Numbered from the stretch's first letter, positions 15,008 to 22,781 are shown. The stretch: DNA of 24,439 nt from Pseudomonadota bacterium (GCA_023427085.1 JAEZBO010000255.1:1-24439); one strand, 5' to 3'. The notes: generated from the letters alone by a model not told the origin. A program made the numbers and translations.

Positions 15008-15084
15008 GGAGCGGTAGTTCAGCTGGTTAGAATGCTGGCCTGTCACGCCGGAGGTCGCGGGTTCAAGTCCCGTCCGCTCCGCCA
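15008..15084 (+). tRNA. tRNA-Asp (GUC anticodon), copy 2
   Basis: Base-for-base the same 77-base sequence as the first copy, 107 bases downstream of it. The flanking sequence is AT-richer and not duplicated. No clear terminator follows, so it may be read together with copy 3. Confidence 0.97.
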
Positions 15085-15174
15085 GTTTTAAAAAAACCTC
15101 GAAAAAAGCAGCATTTCGGGGTGGGCAATCTGAATATCTTCGGATAGAATGAGCGCCTGCAAAGTTTCAAGTGC

Positions 15175-15251
15175 GGAGCGGTAGTTCAGCTGGTTAGAAT
15201 GCTGGCCTGTCACGCCGGAGGTCGCGGGTTCAAGTCCCGTCCGCTCCGCCA
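15175..15251 (+). tRNA. tRNA-Asp (GUC anticodon), copy 3
   Basis: Third identical 77-base copy, 90 bases after copy 2. A TAGAAT box at 15145-15150 could be a -10 element for it, but no good -35 is seen. A strong terminator begins ten bases after its end. Confidence 0.97.
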
Positions 15252-15261
15252 ATCTTTGAAG

Positions 15262-15292
15262 AGCCCTTGGTGAAAGCCAAGGGCTTTTTTTT
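15262..15292 (+). terminator. Rho-independent terminator after the tRNA-Asp block
   Basis: AGCCCTTGG pairs with CCAAGGGCT around a 6-base loop, followed by an eight-base T run. It separates the tRNA block from ppiD. Confidence 0.93.
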
Positions 15293-15400
15293 GTTTCCAA
15301 TCCAGCAGATTGATCGGCAGCGCGGCGCACACCGTTTGCCCGGCGCGATCAGCGGGTGCGGCACCGGGCAGATCGCGCGCAGGGGCCGGCGCGGGCACTT

Positions 15401-15429
15401 TTGGAGCCTGCCGCGAAGCGGGTTACACT
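15401..15429 (+). promoter_or_regulatory. Sigma-70 promoter for ppiD
   Basis: TTGGAG (15401-15406) and TACACT (15424-15429) are 17 bases apart. Transcription would start near 15436, about 27 bases before the ppiD ATG. This fits an independent ppiD transcript after the upstream terminator. Confidence 0.5.
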
Positions 15430-15462
15430 GCCGGGCTCGCCAATCAGGCCTTGATTTTTCCC

Positions 15463-17436
15463 ATGCTGCAGAAACTTCGCGACAAGACCTCGGGCTGGAT
15501 CGTTACCGTGATCCTGGGGCTGCTGATGATTCCGTTCCTGTTCGTGATCGACTCCAGCTACCTCGGTGGCGTCGGCTCGCAGAACGTGGCCAAAGTGGCC
15601 GCACCGCCGACCTGGTGGAAGTCCGCCCCGTCGTGGTGGCCGGTCTCGTTCCTGTGGCAGCACCATGAGATCAGCTCCAACGATTTCCGCGTGCGCTTCG
15701 AGCAGGCGCGCCAGCAGGCACGCCAGGAGCAGGGCGAGGACTTCGATCCGCGCCAGTTCGAAAGCACGGAGAGCAAGCTGGCCGTGCTCGATCAGATGAT
15801 CGATGAGCAGGTCGTGCGCCTGGCCGGCGAACAGTCCGGCATCGTGATCGGCGATGCCGCCGTGCGCGAGTACATCGCCTCGATCCCGGCCTTCCTCGGT
15901 GCCGACGGCAAGTTCAACCAGGACAACTACCGCATCGCGCTGGCCAGCGGCAATCCGCCGCGCACGCCGACGCAGTTCGAAGCGCTGGTGCGCGAGAGCA
16001 TCCAGCAGTCGATCATTCCGTCGGCCCTGCAGCGTTCCGGGTTCACCACCCAGAGCGAAGCCGAGCGCCTGATGAAGCTGCTCGGTGAAACGCGTGACGT
16101 CGAACTGGCCGCGCTGCCGGAAACCCCGGCCGACACCGCCGAAGTGACCGACGCACAGATCAAACAGTGGTATGACAGCCACACCAAGGATTTCCGCCAG
16201 CCGGAAACCGTGTCGCTGGAATACGTCGAAATCAACGGCGCGAACCTGCCTGCGCCGGCGGCCGCCGACGAAGCCACGCTGCGCAAGCGCTATGACGATG
16301 AGAAGGCGCGCTTTGCCACGCCGGAACAGCGTCTGGCCTCGCACATCCTGATCACCGCCGATGGCAGCGATCCGGCCAAGCTCAAGGCGGCTGAAGAGAA
16401 GGCAACCCGCCTGGCCGCCGAAGCCAAGGCACCGGGTGCCGACTTCGCCGCACTGGCCAAGGCCAACTCCGAAGATCCCGGTTCCAAGGACACCGGTGGT
16501 GACCTGGGCTGGGTGGAACGCGGCGCGATGGTGAAGCCGTTCGAAGATGCCCTGTTCGCCATGAAGGCGGGCGAGGTGACCGGTCCGGTCAAGACCGACT
16601 TCGGTTTCCACGTGCTCAAGCTGCGCGAGACCAAGGGCGGCGAAGGCCGTTCCTTCGACGAGGTGCGTGACCAGCTGGCTGCCGAGCAGCTCAAGGCCGA
16701 CACCGACCGCGTGTTCACCGAGCTGAGCGGCCGCCTGGTCGATCTGGTCTACAAGAACCCGACCTCGCTGGAAGGCCCGGCCAAGGACATGAGCCTGCCG
16801 GTGCAGACCATCGGTCCGTTCACCCGCACCACCGCCAGTGGCATCGCCGCCAACCCGGCCGTGCTGCGCGCGGCGTTCTCCGACATCCTGACCCAGGACG
16901 GCACGGTGAGCGACCCGATCGAGCTGGGTCCGAACCACAACGTGATGATCCGCGTGACCGAGCACAGCCCGGAACAGGCGCTGCCGCTGGACAAGGCCCG
17001 TGAGCAGGTCATCGCTGCGATCCATGCCGACCGCACCCGCCAGGCGTCGGAGAAGGCCGTGGATGCCGTGCTGGCCAAGCTGAAGGCCGGTCAGACCCTC
17101 CAGACGCTGGCGACCAGCGAGAAGCTGCAGATCAGCCCGCTGCCGGGCCTGCCGCGCACCCAGCCGGTGCCGACCCCGGAAATCAACCGTGCCGTGTTCA
17201 GCGCGCCGTTGCCCGCCGAAGGCAAGCCCAGCTACGGCAAGGTCGCCGTGCAGGGCCGCTACGTGATCTACGCGGTGACCAAGGTCACCCCGGGCAACGT
17301 TGCTGAAGTGGACGCGGCCCAGCAGCAGCAGCTCAAGGAGCAGCTGAGCCAGATCGACGGCATGGCCGCCGCCAAGGCCTACGTGGAAGCGATGCGCAAG
17401 CACTTCAAGGTGCAGACCGAAGAAGCCAACCTCTAA
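15463..17436 (+). CDS. ppiD: Periplasmic folding chaperone / peptidyl-prolyl isomerase PpiD
   Basis: Membrane-anchored periplasmic chaperone that helps proteins leaving the Sec translocon. The product has 657 residues. A single N-terminal membrane segment (WIVTVILGLLMIPFLFVI, about residues 12-29) anchors it, followed by a SurA-like chaperone region. The parvulin domain spans about residues 288-385, with ASHILI, EDPGSKDTGGDLGWV and GPVKTDFGFHVLKL. A C-terminal chaperone region completes the family pattern. The start (MLQKLRDKTSGW) is chosen from the family N-terminus. An upstream extension of the frame would put 51 non-conserved residues before the anchor, and the ribosome-binding site here is weak. 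E. coli ppiD also lies downstream of hupB, so the order is conserved apart from the tRNAs. Confidence 0.94.
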   Translation: MLQKLRDKTSGWIVTVILGLLMIPFLFVIDSSYLGGVGSQNVAKVAAPPTWWKSAPSWWPVSFLWQHHEISSNDFRVRFEQARQQARQEQGEDFDPRQFESTESKLAVLDQMIDEQVVRLAGEQSGIVIGDAAVREYIASIPAFLGADGKFNQDNYRIALASGNPPRTPTQFEALVRESIQQSIIPSALQRSGFTTQSEAERLMKLLGETRDVELAALPETPADTAEVTDAQIKQWYDSHTKDFRQPETVSLEYVEINGANLPAPAAADEATLRKRYDDEKARFATPEQRLASHILITADGSDPAKLKAAEEKATRLAAEAKAPGADFAALAKANSEDPGSKDTGGDLGWVERGAMVKPFEDALFAMKAGEVTGPVKTDFGFHVLKLRETKGGEGRSFDEVRDQLAAEQLKADTDRVFTELSGRLVDLVYKNPTSLEGPAKDMSLPVQTIGPFTRTTASGIAANPAVLRAAFSDILTQDGTVSDPIELGPNHNVMIRVTEHSPEQALPLDKAREQVIAAIHADRTRQASEKAVDAVLAKLKAGQTLQTLATSEKLQISPLPGLPRTQPVPTPEINRAVFSAPLPAEGKPSYGKVAVQGRYVIYAVTKVTPGNVAEVDAAQQQQLKEQLSQIDGMAAAKAYVEAMRKHFKVQTEEANL

Positions 17437-17460
17437 CCGGGGCGGCTTCTGCTGGACAAC

Positions 17461-17487
17461 AAAAAGCCCGGCGATGCCGGGCTTTTT
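17461..17487. terminator. Bidirectional terminator between ppiD and mltD
   Basis: AAAAAGCCCGGC and GCCGGGCTTTTT form a 12-bp stem with a GAT loop. The A and T runs on either side make it a rho-independent terminator for both convergent genes. Confidence 0.93.
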
Positions 17488-17507
17488 GCGTTGGGGGTGG
17501 GCGCCGC

Positions 17508-18722
17508 TCAGTCTTCGACGCGCAACACCGCTCCCGGCTTGAGCACACTGCTGCCACTGAGACCATTGAGCGACAGCAGGGCCTTCAACGGCATCCCGTA
17601 ACGGCGGGCGATGGTCCAGGGCGATTCGCCATCGCGGACGGTGTGGCGCCGGCTGCGCGGGCGATCCGCGCTGGCCACCGTGCGGGTGGCGGCCGGCGCA
17701 GGCGTCGTACGGGCCGCCGGGCTATCCACTGGTGCGCTGGGAGCCACCGCAATGGCGGCCACGCTGGCGCTGGCATCCACCGGCGCATGCGCGGTCGGGG
17801 CCAGAACCGTCACCTGGCCGGCCGGGCGGCCCTTGCCGCTGGCCAGGGCCGGGTTGAGCCGGGCGATCCGGGCCGGATCCAGGTCGCGCTGCTGGGCCCA
17901 CTGCTGGACGCTGGTGCCCGCCGGCAGGGTGTGCCCCTTCAGCACGGGCACGGTGCGGTCCAGCGAGGCCATCACCGCTGGCTCGGTTTCTGCGTCTTCC
18001 AGCACGCAGGCCAGCGCGTGCAGCTTCTCGACATAGGCATAGGTGACCGGCGACAGGCCGGGCAACTCGGCCGGACGCGCGTTCTGCGCGTTCATGCCGG
18101 CCTTGCGCAGCGATTGCAGGACCCGGTACTCACCGGCGTTGTAGGCCATGGTGGCCAGGCGCCAGTCGCCGCCGAACATGCCGTGCAGGGTCTTGAGGTA
18201 ACGCACCGCGGCCTGGGTGGAATCCACCGCCGAGAGGCGGCCGTCGTAGCCCGGGGTCATCTGCACGCGGTGGTTCTTGGCGGTGGTGGCGATGAACTGC
18301 CACAGGCCGGCCGGGCCGCCGCCGTTGCGGGCGTTGGGCCGGTAGCCGCTTTCCACGAAGGGAATCAGCGCAAATTCGGTCGGCAGGTCGGATCTGCGCA
18401 GCTCTTCCACCACATAGCCGAACAGCACCAGGGCGTCATCGTCCTGGTTGGCCAGGCGCGAGGGGGCATGCGCGAACTGCTTCTGCCAGCGCGGGCTGGT
18501 CGCCTCGGCGTCGCAGGTAGGTTCAGCCAGGCCATCGCGGAAGCTGGCGAAGATGTCCTGCCCGTTGCGCACCGAGGCCGGCGGCAGCGCCGCAGCGGTC
18601 AGGGGGAGGGAGGACAGGCCGGCCACGTTCTGCGACATGCCGGCGGTCAACGACTGGGCGCCCGCGCTGCCGGCCACGGCGATCGCCAGGCCCAGCGCGA
18701 GCGGCAACAATCGCCGACTCAT
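17508..18722 (-). CDS. mltD: Membrane-bound lytic murein transglycosylase D-like protein
   Basis: Cleaves peptidoglycan glycan strands non-hydrolytically in the periplasm. The predicted length is 404 residues. A signal peptide covers about 1-22 (ending AGAQ), with no lipobox, so unlike E. coli MltD it is not clearly a lipoprotein. The lysozyme-like domain holds the likely catalytic glutamate E124 in LIPFVESGYRPNARN, then GPAGLWQFI, DSTQAAVRYLKTLH and ATMAYNAGE. A weak LysM-like region lies around 265-315, and a clear C-terminal LysM (HTVRDGESPWTIARRYGM) binds glycan. An Ala/Pro-rich linker joins them. Its ATG overlaps the gloB stop as ATGA, so translation is probably coupled. Confidence 0.9.
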   Translation of the reverse strand: MSRRLLPLALGLAIAVAGSAGAQSLTAGMSQNVAGLSSLPLTAAALPPASVRNGQDIFASFRDGLAEPTCDAEATSPRWQKQFAHAPSRLANQDDDALVLFGYVVEELRRSDLPTEFALIPFVESGYRPNARNGGGPAGLWQFIATTAKNHRVQMTPGYDGRLSAVDSTQAAVRYLKTLHGMFGGDWRLATMAYNAGEYRVLQSLRKAGMNAQNARPAELPGLSPVTYAYVEKLHALACVLEDAETEPAVMASLDRTVPVLKGHTLPAGTSVQQWAQQRDLDPARIARLNPALASGKGRPAGQVTVLAPTAHAPVDASASVAAIAVAPSAPVDSPAARTTPAPAATRTVASADRPRSRRHTVRDGESPWTIARRYGMPLKALLSLNGLSGSSVLKPGAVLRVED

Positions 18723-19486
18723 GTTCGGAATCCGTCTTTCCAGTGTCGCAGCCCTGCGACAACATCGACTTCATCGGTAACGGGACGCCCGAGATGGGCG
18801 CTGACGGCCGCCTGGATGGCGGGGGTACTGGTACGCAGGAACGGATTGCATTCCAGCTCGCTTGCCAGTGAAACCGGCAGCGTGGGCAGGTCATCGCGGC
18901 GCATGGCCAAGGCCTCCTCATGGCGCTGCGACAGCGCAGCGTTGGTGGGGTCTACATGCCGCGCGAAGACGGCATTGGACAGGGTGTACTCGTGGGCGCA
19001 ACAGACCATCAGTTGCGCTGGCAGGGACGCCAGCTTCCGCAGGGATGCCAGAAGCTGGGGAGGCGTACCTTCGAACATGCGCCCACAGCCCAGGCTGAAC
19101 AACGCATCGCCACTGAAAAGGTGTTCAGCGGTGTGAAACGCGATATGGCTCCGGGTGTGCCCGGGCACGGATACTACGTGGAACCCCAGCCCCAATGCCT
19201 GAACGCATTCACCTTCAGCGACCCGATGGGCGGCCACCTGGATGCGCGGTTCTTCTGGCGCGTAAACCTCCACCGCCGGAAAACGCGCCTGCAGTTCTGC
19301 CACGCCGCCGATGTGATCATCGTGGTGATGGGTCAGCAGAATGCTGTGGGGAGCCCATCCCTGCTGCGCTGCGGCAGCCAGAACGGGGTCGGCCTGGCCG
19401 GGGTCGATGACCACGGCGCGGCCGTCGTCGGCGACCAGCGCCCAGATGTAATTGTCCGCAAACGCGGGTAGGGCGGTCAGTCGCAT
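18719..19486 (-). CDS. gloB: Hydroxyacylglutathione hydrolase (glyoxalase II)
   Basis: Hydrolyses S-lactoylglutathione to D-lactate and glutathione, the second step of methylglyoxal detoxification in the cytoplasm. The 255-residue length is normal for the family. The metallo-beta-lactamase motif THHHDDH supplies H53, H55, D57 and H58; H110 (VPGHTRSH), D127 (FSGDALF) and H165 (CAHEYTLSN) complete the binuclear metal site. The start (MRLTALPAFADNYIW) is chosen from the family N-terminus; the upstream frame extension overlaps the divergent gene. It is divergent from the methyltransferase gene with 11 bases between start codons and overlaps mltD by four bases. Confidence 0.96.
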   Translation of the reverse strand: MRLTALPAFADNYIWALVADDGRAVVIDPGQADPVLAAAAQQGWAPHSILLTHHHDDHIGGVAELQARFPAVEVYAPEEPRIQVAAHRVAEGECVQALGLGFHVVSVPGHTRSHIAFHTAEHLFSGDALFSLGCGRMFEGTPPQLLASLRKLASLPAQLMVCCAHEYTLSNAVFARHVDPTNAALSQRHEEALAMRRDDLPTLPVSLASELECNPFLRTSTPAIQAAVSAHLGRPVTDEVDVVAGLRHWKDGFRT

Positions 19487-19497
19487 AGAATTGGACC

Positions 19498-20142
19498 ATG
19501 CCCCCCGCGCCGAGCCCCCGTCAAGCGACAGTCGCATCCTGGTTTGATACTGAACCGGCACAAGCCTTGTGCCGTCTGGAATCCGAGCGGTTGCGCAGCC
19601 TGCTCGCCGAGCGCCCGGTGAACCCCTGGCTGTGGGTGGCACCGACGCCCGGCTGGCTGGAGCGTGTCGAACTGCCCGGTCGCGGCCTGCGGCTGTTCCG
19701 CGACGGAGCGAGCTACGCCGGGGACGTGCACTGCGGGCTGCCGTTGCCGCTGCCGGACGAGAGCGTCAACGCGATCATCCTGCAGCACGTCACCGCGCGC
19801 GATGCCGAGCAGCTGATCGACGAGTGCGCGCGGGTGCTGATGCCGGGCGGCCGCCTGTGGTTGTCCACGCTCAACCCGTTCAGCCCGTACCGCCGGCAGT
19901 GGCGCCACCACGGGCTGGTGGTGCGCAGCCCGCAGCGGCTGCGCCATACCCTCACGCAGGCCGGTCTGAGCTGCGAAGACCTGCACTACCTCGGCCCGAT
20001 GTGGCGCGACCGCTCGCCGGCCCGGCGCGACCTCGCTCCACTGCGCGCGGCCTGTCTGTTCACCGCTGAAAAACGCACTCTGGCCCTGCCGGGACCGACG
20101 CCCGTGGCCCTGCCACGCTGGCACGGGACCGTGGCCACCTGA
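19498..20142 (+). CDS. Class I SAM-dependent methyltransferase, YafS-like
   Basis: A 214-residue protein with the look of a Methyltransf_11 domain: a degenerate region around PLPLPDESVNAIILQHV in the position of motifs II-III, then AEQLIDECARVLMPGGRLWLSTLNPFS, a typical post-motif strand. The glycine-rich SAM-binding motif I near the N-terminus is not obvious, which is a common trait of the YafS group. E. coli places yafS between gloB and rnhA, exactly the arrangement here, supporting the assignment. The substrate is unknown. The ATG is only 11 bases from the gloB start, with a poor ribosome-binding site (GGACC), so its promoter must lie inside gloB. Confidence 0.8.
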   Translation: MPPAPSPRQATVASWFDTEPAQALCRLESERLRSLLAERPVNPWLWVAPTPGWLERVELPGRGLRLFRDGASYAGDVHCGLPLPLPDESVNAIILQHVTARDAEQLIDECARVLMPGGRLWLSTLNPFSPYRRQWRHHGLVVRSPQRLRHTLTQAGLSCEDLHYLGPMWRDRSPARRDLAPLRAACLFTAEKRTLALPGPTPVALPRWHGTVAT

Positions 20143-20153
20143 TCTGGAATGGA

Positions 20154-20606
20154 ATGAAGACGATAGAAATCCACACCGACGGTTCCTGCCTCGGCAATCC
20201 CGGCCCGGGCGGCTGGGCGGCGTTGCTGCGCTACAACGCGCACGAGCGTGAGCTGAGCGGTGGTGAAGCGCATACCACCAACAACCGCATGGAACTGATG
20301 GCGGCCATCTCGGGGCTGGAAGCGCTCACCGAGCCATGCAACATCGTGCTGTACACCGATTCGCAGTACGTACGCCAGGGTCTGACCGAGTGGATGCCCG
20401 GCTGGATCCGCAAGAACTGGAAAACCGCGGGCGGCTCGCCGGTCAAGAACCGCGAGCTGTGGGAGCGCCTGCACGCGGCCACGCTCAAGCACACCATCGA
20501 CTGGCGCTGGGTCAAGGGGCATTCCGGCGATCCGGACAATGAGCGCGTGGACCAGCTGGCGCGCGACGCCGCGATCCGGATCCGTGCCGCCGGCCCGGTA
20601 CACTGA
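20154..20606 (+). CDS. rnhA: Ribonuclease HI
   Basis: Degrades the RNA strand of RNA-DNA hybrids, removing R-loops and primer remnants. The 150-residue product has the full catalytic set: D9 (IHTDGS), E47 (NNRMELMA), D69 (LYTDSQYV), H123 and D133 (VKGHSG, NERVDQLA). The basic protrusion that aids hybrid binding (WIRKNWKTAGGSPVKNRELW) is present, as in E. coli. The ATG at 20154 lies 11 bases after the methyltransferase stop and has GGAATGGA upstream. dnaQ starts four bases after its stop, indicating one transcription unit. Confidence 0.97.
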   Translation: MKTIEIHTDGSCLGNPGPGGWAALLRYNAHERELSGGEAHTTNNRMELMAAISGLEALTEPCNIVLYTDSQYVRQGLTEWMPGWIRKNWKTAGGSPVKNRELWERLHAATLKHTIDWRWVKGHSGDPDNERVDQLARDAAIRIRAAGPVH

Positions 20607-20610
20607 GCCC

Positions 20611-21342
20611 ATGCGTCAGATCATCCTTGATACCGAAACCACCGGTCTGGAGTGGCGGAAGGGCAACCGCATCGTCGAAATCGGCTGTGTGGAACTGCTC
20701 GAGCGCCGCCCCAGTGGCAACAACTACCACCAGTACCTCAAGCCGGACTGCGAGTTTGAGCAGGGCGCGCAGGAAGTCACCGGCCTGACCCTGGAATTCC
20801 TGGCCGACAAGCCGGACTTCGCCCAGGTCGTCGACGAATTCCTGGCCTACATCGACGGCGCCGAGCTGATCATCCACAACGCGGCGTTCGATCTGGGCTT
20901 CCTGGACAACGAGCTGTCGCTGCTTGGCGACCACTACGGCAAGATCACCGACCGCTGCACGGTGATCGATACGCTGAAGATGGCGCGCGAGCGCTTCCCC
21001 GGCCAGCGCAACTCCCTGGACGCGCTGTGCCGGCGCCTGGGCGTGGACAACGCCCACCGCCAGCTGCACGGCGGCCTGCTCGATGCCCAGATCCTGGGCG
21101 ATGTGTACATCGCGCTGACCTCGGGCCAGGAAGAAATCGGCTTCGGCGCGGCCGACGACCGCAAATCCGGCAGCGCCCACGTGCAGACCTTCGACACCTC
21201 GCGCCTGCTGCCACGCCCGCGCGTGGTCGCCACCGCCTCGGAGCTGGAAGCACACGAAGCGCGCCTGGCCAAGCTGCGCAAGAAGGCCGGCCGCGCGATC
21301 TGGGATGGTGAGCCTGAAGCGGTGGAAGCCGTCAGCGCCTGA
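20611..21342 (+). CDS. dnaQ: DNA polymerase III epsilon subunit (proofreading exonuclease)
   Basis: 3'-5' proofreading exonuclease of the replicative polymerase. The 243-residue product has the DnaQ-like active site: D7 and E9 (LDTETTG), D94 (HNAAFDLGF), and H153 and D158 (LHGGLLDAQIL). The short C-terminal part (residues about 185-243) includes EAHEARLAKLRKKAG, the segment that joins the polymerase alpha subunit. The start is MRQIILDTETTG; an earlier in-frame ATG lies inside rnhA. Coupling of rnhA and dnaQ is classical, although in E. coli they are divergent; here they run in the same direction. Confidence 0.97.
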   Translation: MRQIILDTETTGLEWRKGNRIVEIGCVELLERRPSGNNYHQYLKPDCEFEQGAQEVTGLTLEFLADKPDFAQVVDEFLAYIDGAELIIHNAAFDLGFLDNELSLLGDHYGKITDRCTVIDTLKMARERFPGQRNSLDALCRRLGVDNAHRQLHGGLLDAQILGDVYIALTSGQEEIGFGAADDRKSGSAHVQTFDTSRLLPRPRVVATASELEAHEARLAKLRKKAGRAIWDGEPEAVEAVSA

Positions 21343-21362
21343 GGGCACAACCCCGGCGGTAA

Positions 21363-21383
21363 ATCCCGACCGTTGGTCGGGAT
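21363..21383. terminator. Hairpin between convergent dnaQ and phosphatase genes
   Basis: ATCCCGACC and GGTCGGGAT form a perfect 9-bp stem around GTT. There is no T-tract, so it may act as a modest terminator or stabiliser for both convergent messages. It could also be a small repeat element of the Stenotrophomonas type. Confidence 0.5.
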
Positions 21384-21390
21384 GCCTGCC

Positions 21391-22095
21391 TCAATGGCAC
21401 CGCACCAGGATCACGGTGATGTTGTCCGAGCCGCCGCCATCCAGCGCGGCGGCAACCAGGGTATCCACGCATTCCTGCGCACTGGCATCGTCGAAGGCGA
21501 GGGTACGGGCAATGCCCTTGTCCTCGACTTCCTCGGTGAGCCCATCACTGCACAGCAGCAACTGCATGCCCGGGCGCAGTTCACCGGTGGTGGTCGCCAC
21601 ATTCAGGTGCGCCGGATCGGTCACGCCCAGCGCCTGGGTCACCACATTGCGGTGCGGATGCGCGCGTGCCTGCTCGGCGGTCAGATTGCCCTGCGCGACC
21701 AGTTCCTGGACCACGCTGTGATCCTGGCTGAGCTGGGCTAGCTTGCCGTCGCGCCACAGATACGCGCGGCTGTCGCCCACCCACGCCACCTCGTAGCGAT
21801 TGCCCTGGACCCGCGCGGCCACCACCGTCGTGCCCATCGGCAGGCTGTCATTGCGGCGGCGCGAGGTGCGGATGATTTCCTCATCGGCGATCCGGATGGC
21901 ATGCGCCAGCGTCGCCCCGCGGCGGATCTCGCGCACGATGGTCTCGCGCGCCAGCGCACTGGCCACCTCGCCACAGGCGTGCCCGCCCATGCCATCGGCG
22001 ACCAGCCACAGCGCCAGTTCGCCATCGCCGTAATACGTATCCTCATTGAGGTCACGGCGCAGGCCGGGGTGGGTCAGGTGTCCGAATTCGATCAT
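21391..22095 (-). CDS. PP2C-type serine/threonine protein phosphatase
   Basis: Metal-dependent phosphatase of the Stp1/PppA type, expected to remove phosphate from Ser/Thr residues in the cytoplasm. The 234-residue catalytic domain is complete. Metal ligands are in LNEDTYY (E18-D19), VADGMGGHACG (D34-G35), LLCSDGLTEEV (D184) and SDNITVILV (D224). GTTVVA and WVGDSRAYLW are also conserved. The start (MIEFGHLTHPGLRRDLNED) is chosen from the domain beginning; an upstream extension of 24 residues is not conserved. No kinase gene is visible nearby, so its partner is unknown. It converges on dnaQ and is divergent from tRNA-Ser. Confidence 0.94.
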   Translation of the reverse strand: MIEFGHLTHPGLRRDLNEDTYYGDGELALWLVADGMGGHACGEVASALARETIVREIRRGATLAHAIRIADEEIIRTSRRRNDSLPMGTTVVAARVQGNRYEVAWVGDSRAYLWRDGKLAQLSQDHSVVQELVAQGNLTAEQARAHPHRNVVTQALGVTDPAHLNVATTTGELRPGMQLLLCSDGLTEEVEDKGIARTLAFDDASAQECVDTLVAAALDGGGSDNITVILVRCH

Positions 22096-22204
22096 GAAGG
22101 CGCGTGCCGGTAAGGATTGCGGGGGATAACGGCATGATCGCGGCCCGCCGGACATCCGGCAAGGCATCCATACAGAAGAAATTCACTTCTTTGCCCGCAA
22201 TGAC

Positions 22205-22233
22205 TTGTCGCCAGCGCGTCCTACCCGTATCAT
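22205..22233 (+). promoter_or_regulatory. Sigma-70 promoter for tRNA-Ser
   Basis: TTGTCG (22205-22210) and TATCAT (22228-22233) are separated by 17 bases. The start site would fall near 22240, about 20 bases before the tRNA. Confidence 0.6.
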
Positions 22234-22260
22234 TCGCGTCCCGGTTCGCCGGGACCATCT

Positions 22261-22351
22261 GGAGAGGTGGCAGAGCGGTTGAATGTACCTGACTCGAAAT
22301 CAGGCAGGCGTTTATAGCGCCTCGGGGGTTCGAATCCCCCCCTCTCCGCCA
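22261..22351 (+). tRNA. tRNA-Ser (CGA anticodon)
   Basis: A 91-base cloverleaf with the long variable arm of serine tRNAs. The acceptor GGAGAGG pairs with CCTCTCC, with discriminator G and encoded CCA. The stem CCTGA/TCAGG encloses CTCGAAA, giving CGA, which reads UCG. Confidence 0.97.
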
Positions 22352-22355
22352 GATA

Positions 22356-22392
22356 CATGAAAAAGGCCGCCCATTGGGCGGCCTTTTTCATG
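22356..22392. terminator. Rho-independent terminator after tRNA-Ser
   Basis: A perfect 17-bp inverted repeat (CATGAAAAAGGCCGCCC and its complement) around ATT, with flanking A and T runs. It begins five bases after the tRNA CCA and could work on both strands. Confidence 0.93.
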
Positions 22393-22454
22393 ACCGAGAT
22401 CGGGCGTTTTCCGACCGCTGCGAAATGAGCGGCGCCCAATTGCGGGGGGATGAG

Positions 22455-22513
22455 AACCCCCGACGGGGGTTCGACGGATTCGCCAGGAGCGAATCCGGAC
22501 AGACGAACGTCTG
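22455..22513. repeat. Row of three small perfect hairpins
   Basis: AACCCCC-GAC-GGGGGTT (22455-22471), GGATTCGC-CAGGA-GCGAATCC (22476-22496) and CAGACG-AA-CGTCTG (22500-22513) follow one another within 3 to 4 bases of each other. None has a T-tract. Confidence 0.7.
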
Positions 22514-22585
22514 GCCCTGGAGCGCGCAAGCGCGGAAGGGCTGGGTGCATGGATGCACCCAGCAATCCCGGCAATGAAGCGGCCA
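22513..22585. repeat. Direct repeat, copy 1, with palindromic core
   Basis: A 73-base unit that recurs at 22679-22748 with only a 3-base length difference. It contains CGCGC-AA-GCGCG (22523-22534) and the perfect 11-bp palindrome GCTGGGTGCAT-GG-ATGCACCCAGC (22540-22563). Confidence 0.85.
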
Positions 22586-22664
22586 CCCTGCTCCCGGAGC
22601 CCCAAGCGTCATCACCGACGTACCCGGGCGCGTGGCGACGCGTTCATCGCCAACGGCGTCTCCA

Positions 22665-22689
22665 GCTCCAGGAGGCGCGGCCCTGGAGC
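22665..22689. repeat. Hairpin overlapping the start of direct repeat copy 2
   Basis: GCTCCAGG and CCTGGAGC form an 8-bp stem around a 9-base loop. The right arm is inside copy 2 of the direct repeat; the left arm is unique to this copy. Confidence 0.6.
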
Positions 22690-22748
22690 GCGCAAGCGCG
22701 GAAGGGCTGGGTGCATGGATGCACCCAGCAATCCCAATGAAGCGGCCA
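22679..22748. repeat. Direct repeat, copy 2
   Basis: A 70-base unit, same orientation as copy 1 and 93 bases downstream of it. It has the same two internal palindromes, the long one at 22706-22729. It runs directly into the first GTAG-type element. Confidence 0.85.
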
Positions 22749-22781
22749 TCGCGCAGCCACGCATGGCGTGGCTCTACCCGG
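22749..22781 (-). repeat. GTAG-type REP (SMAG-like) element, unit 1
   Basis: Read on the minus strand, the unit has a GTAG head followed by the stem AGCCACGC-CAT-GCGTGGCT. This is the structure I recall for SMAG/REP sequences of Stenotrophomonas maltophilia, which are spread by RAYT (IS200-like) transposases. No RAYT gene is in the window. Confidence 0.75.

Noticed and set aside
15088..15330. An 80-residue minus-strand frame over tRNA-Asp copy 3
   Set aside because: It is antisense to a tRNA; the residues (RTGLEPATSGVTG) are a well-known artefact of translating tRNA genes.
15349..17403. Long minus-strand open frame opposite ppiD
   Set aside because: Shadow of ppiD with no recognisable domain or ribosome-binding site.
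22230..22605. Small minus-strand proteins opposite tRNA-Ser and its terminator
   Set aside because: They run through a tRNA and a terminator and have no family features.
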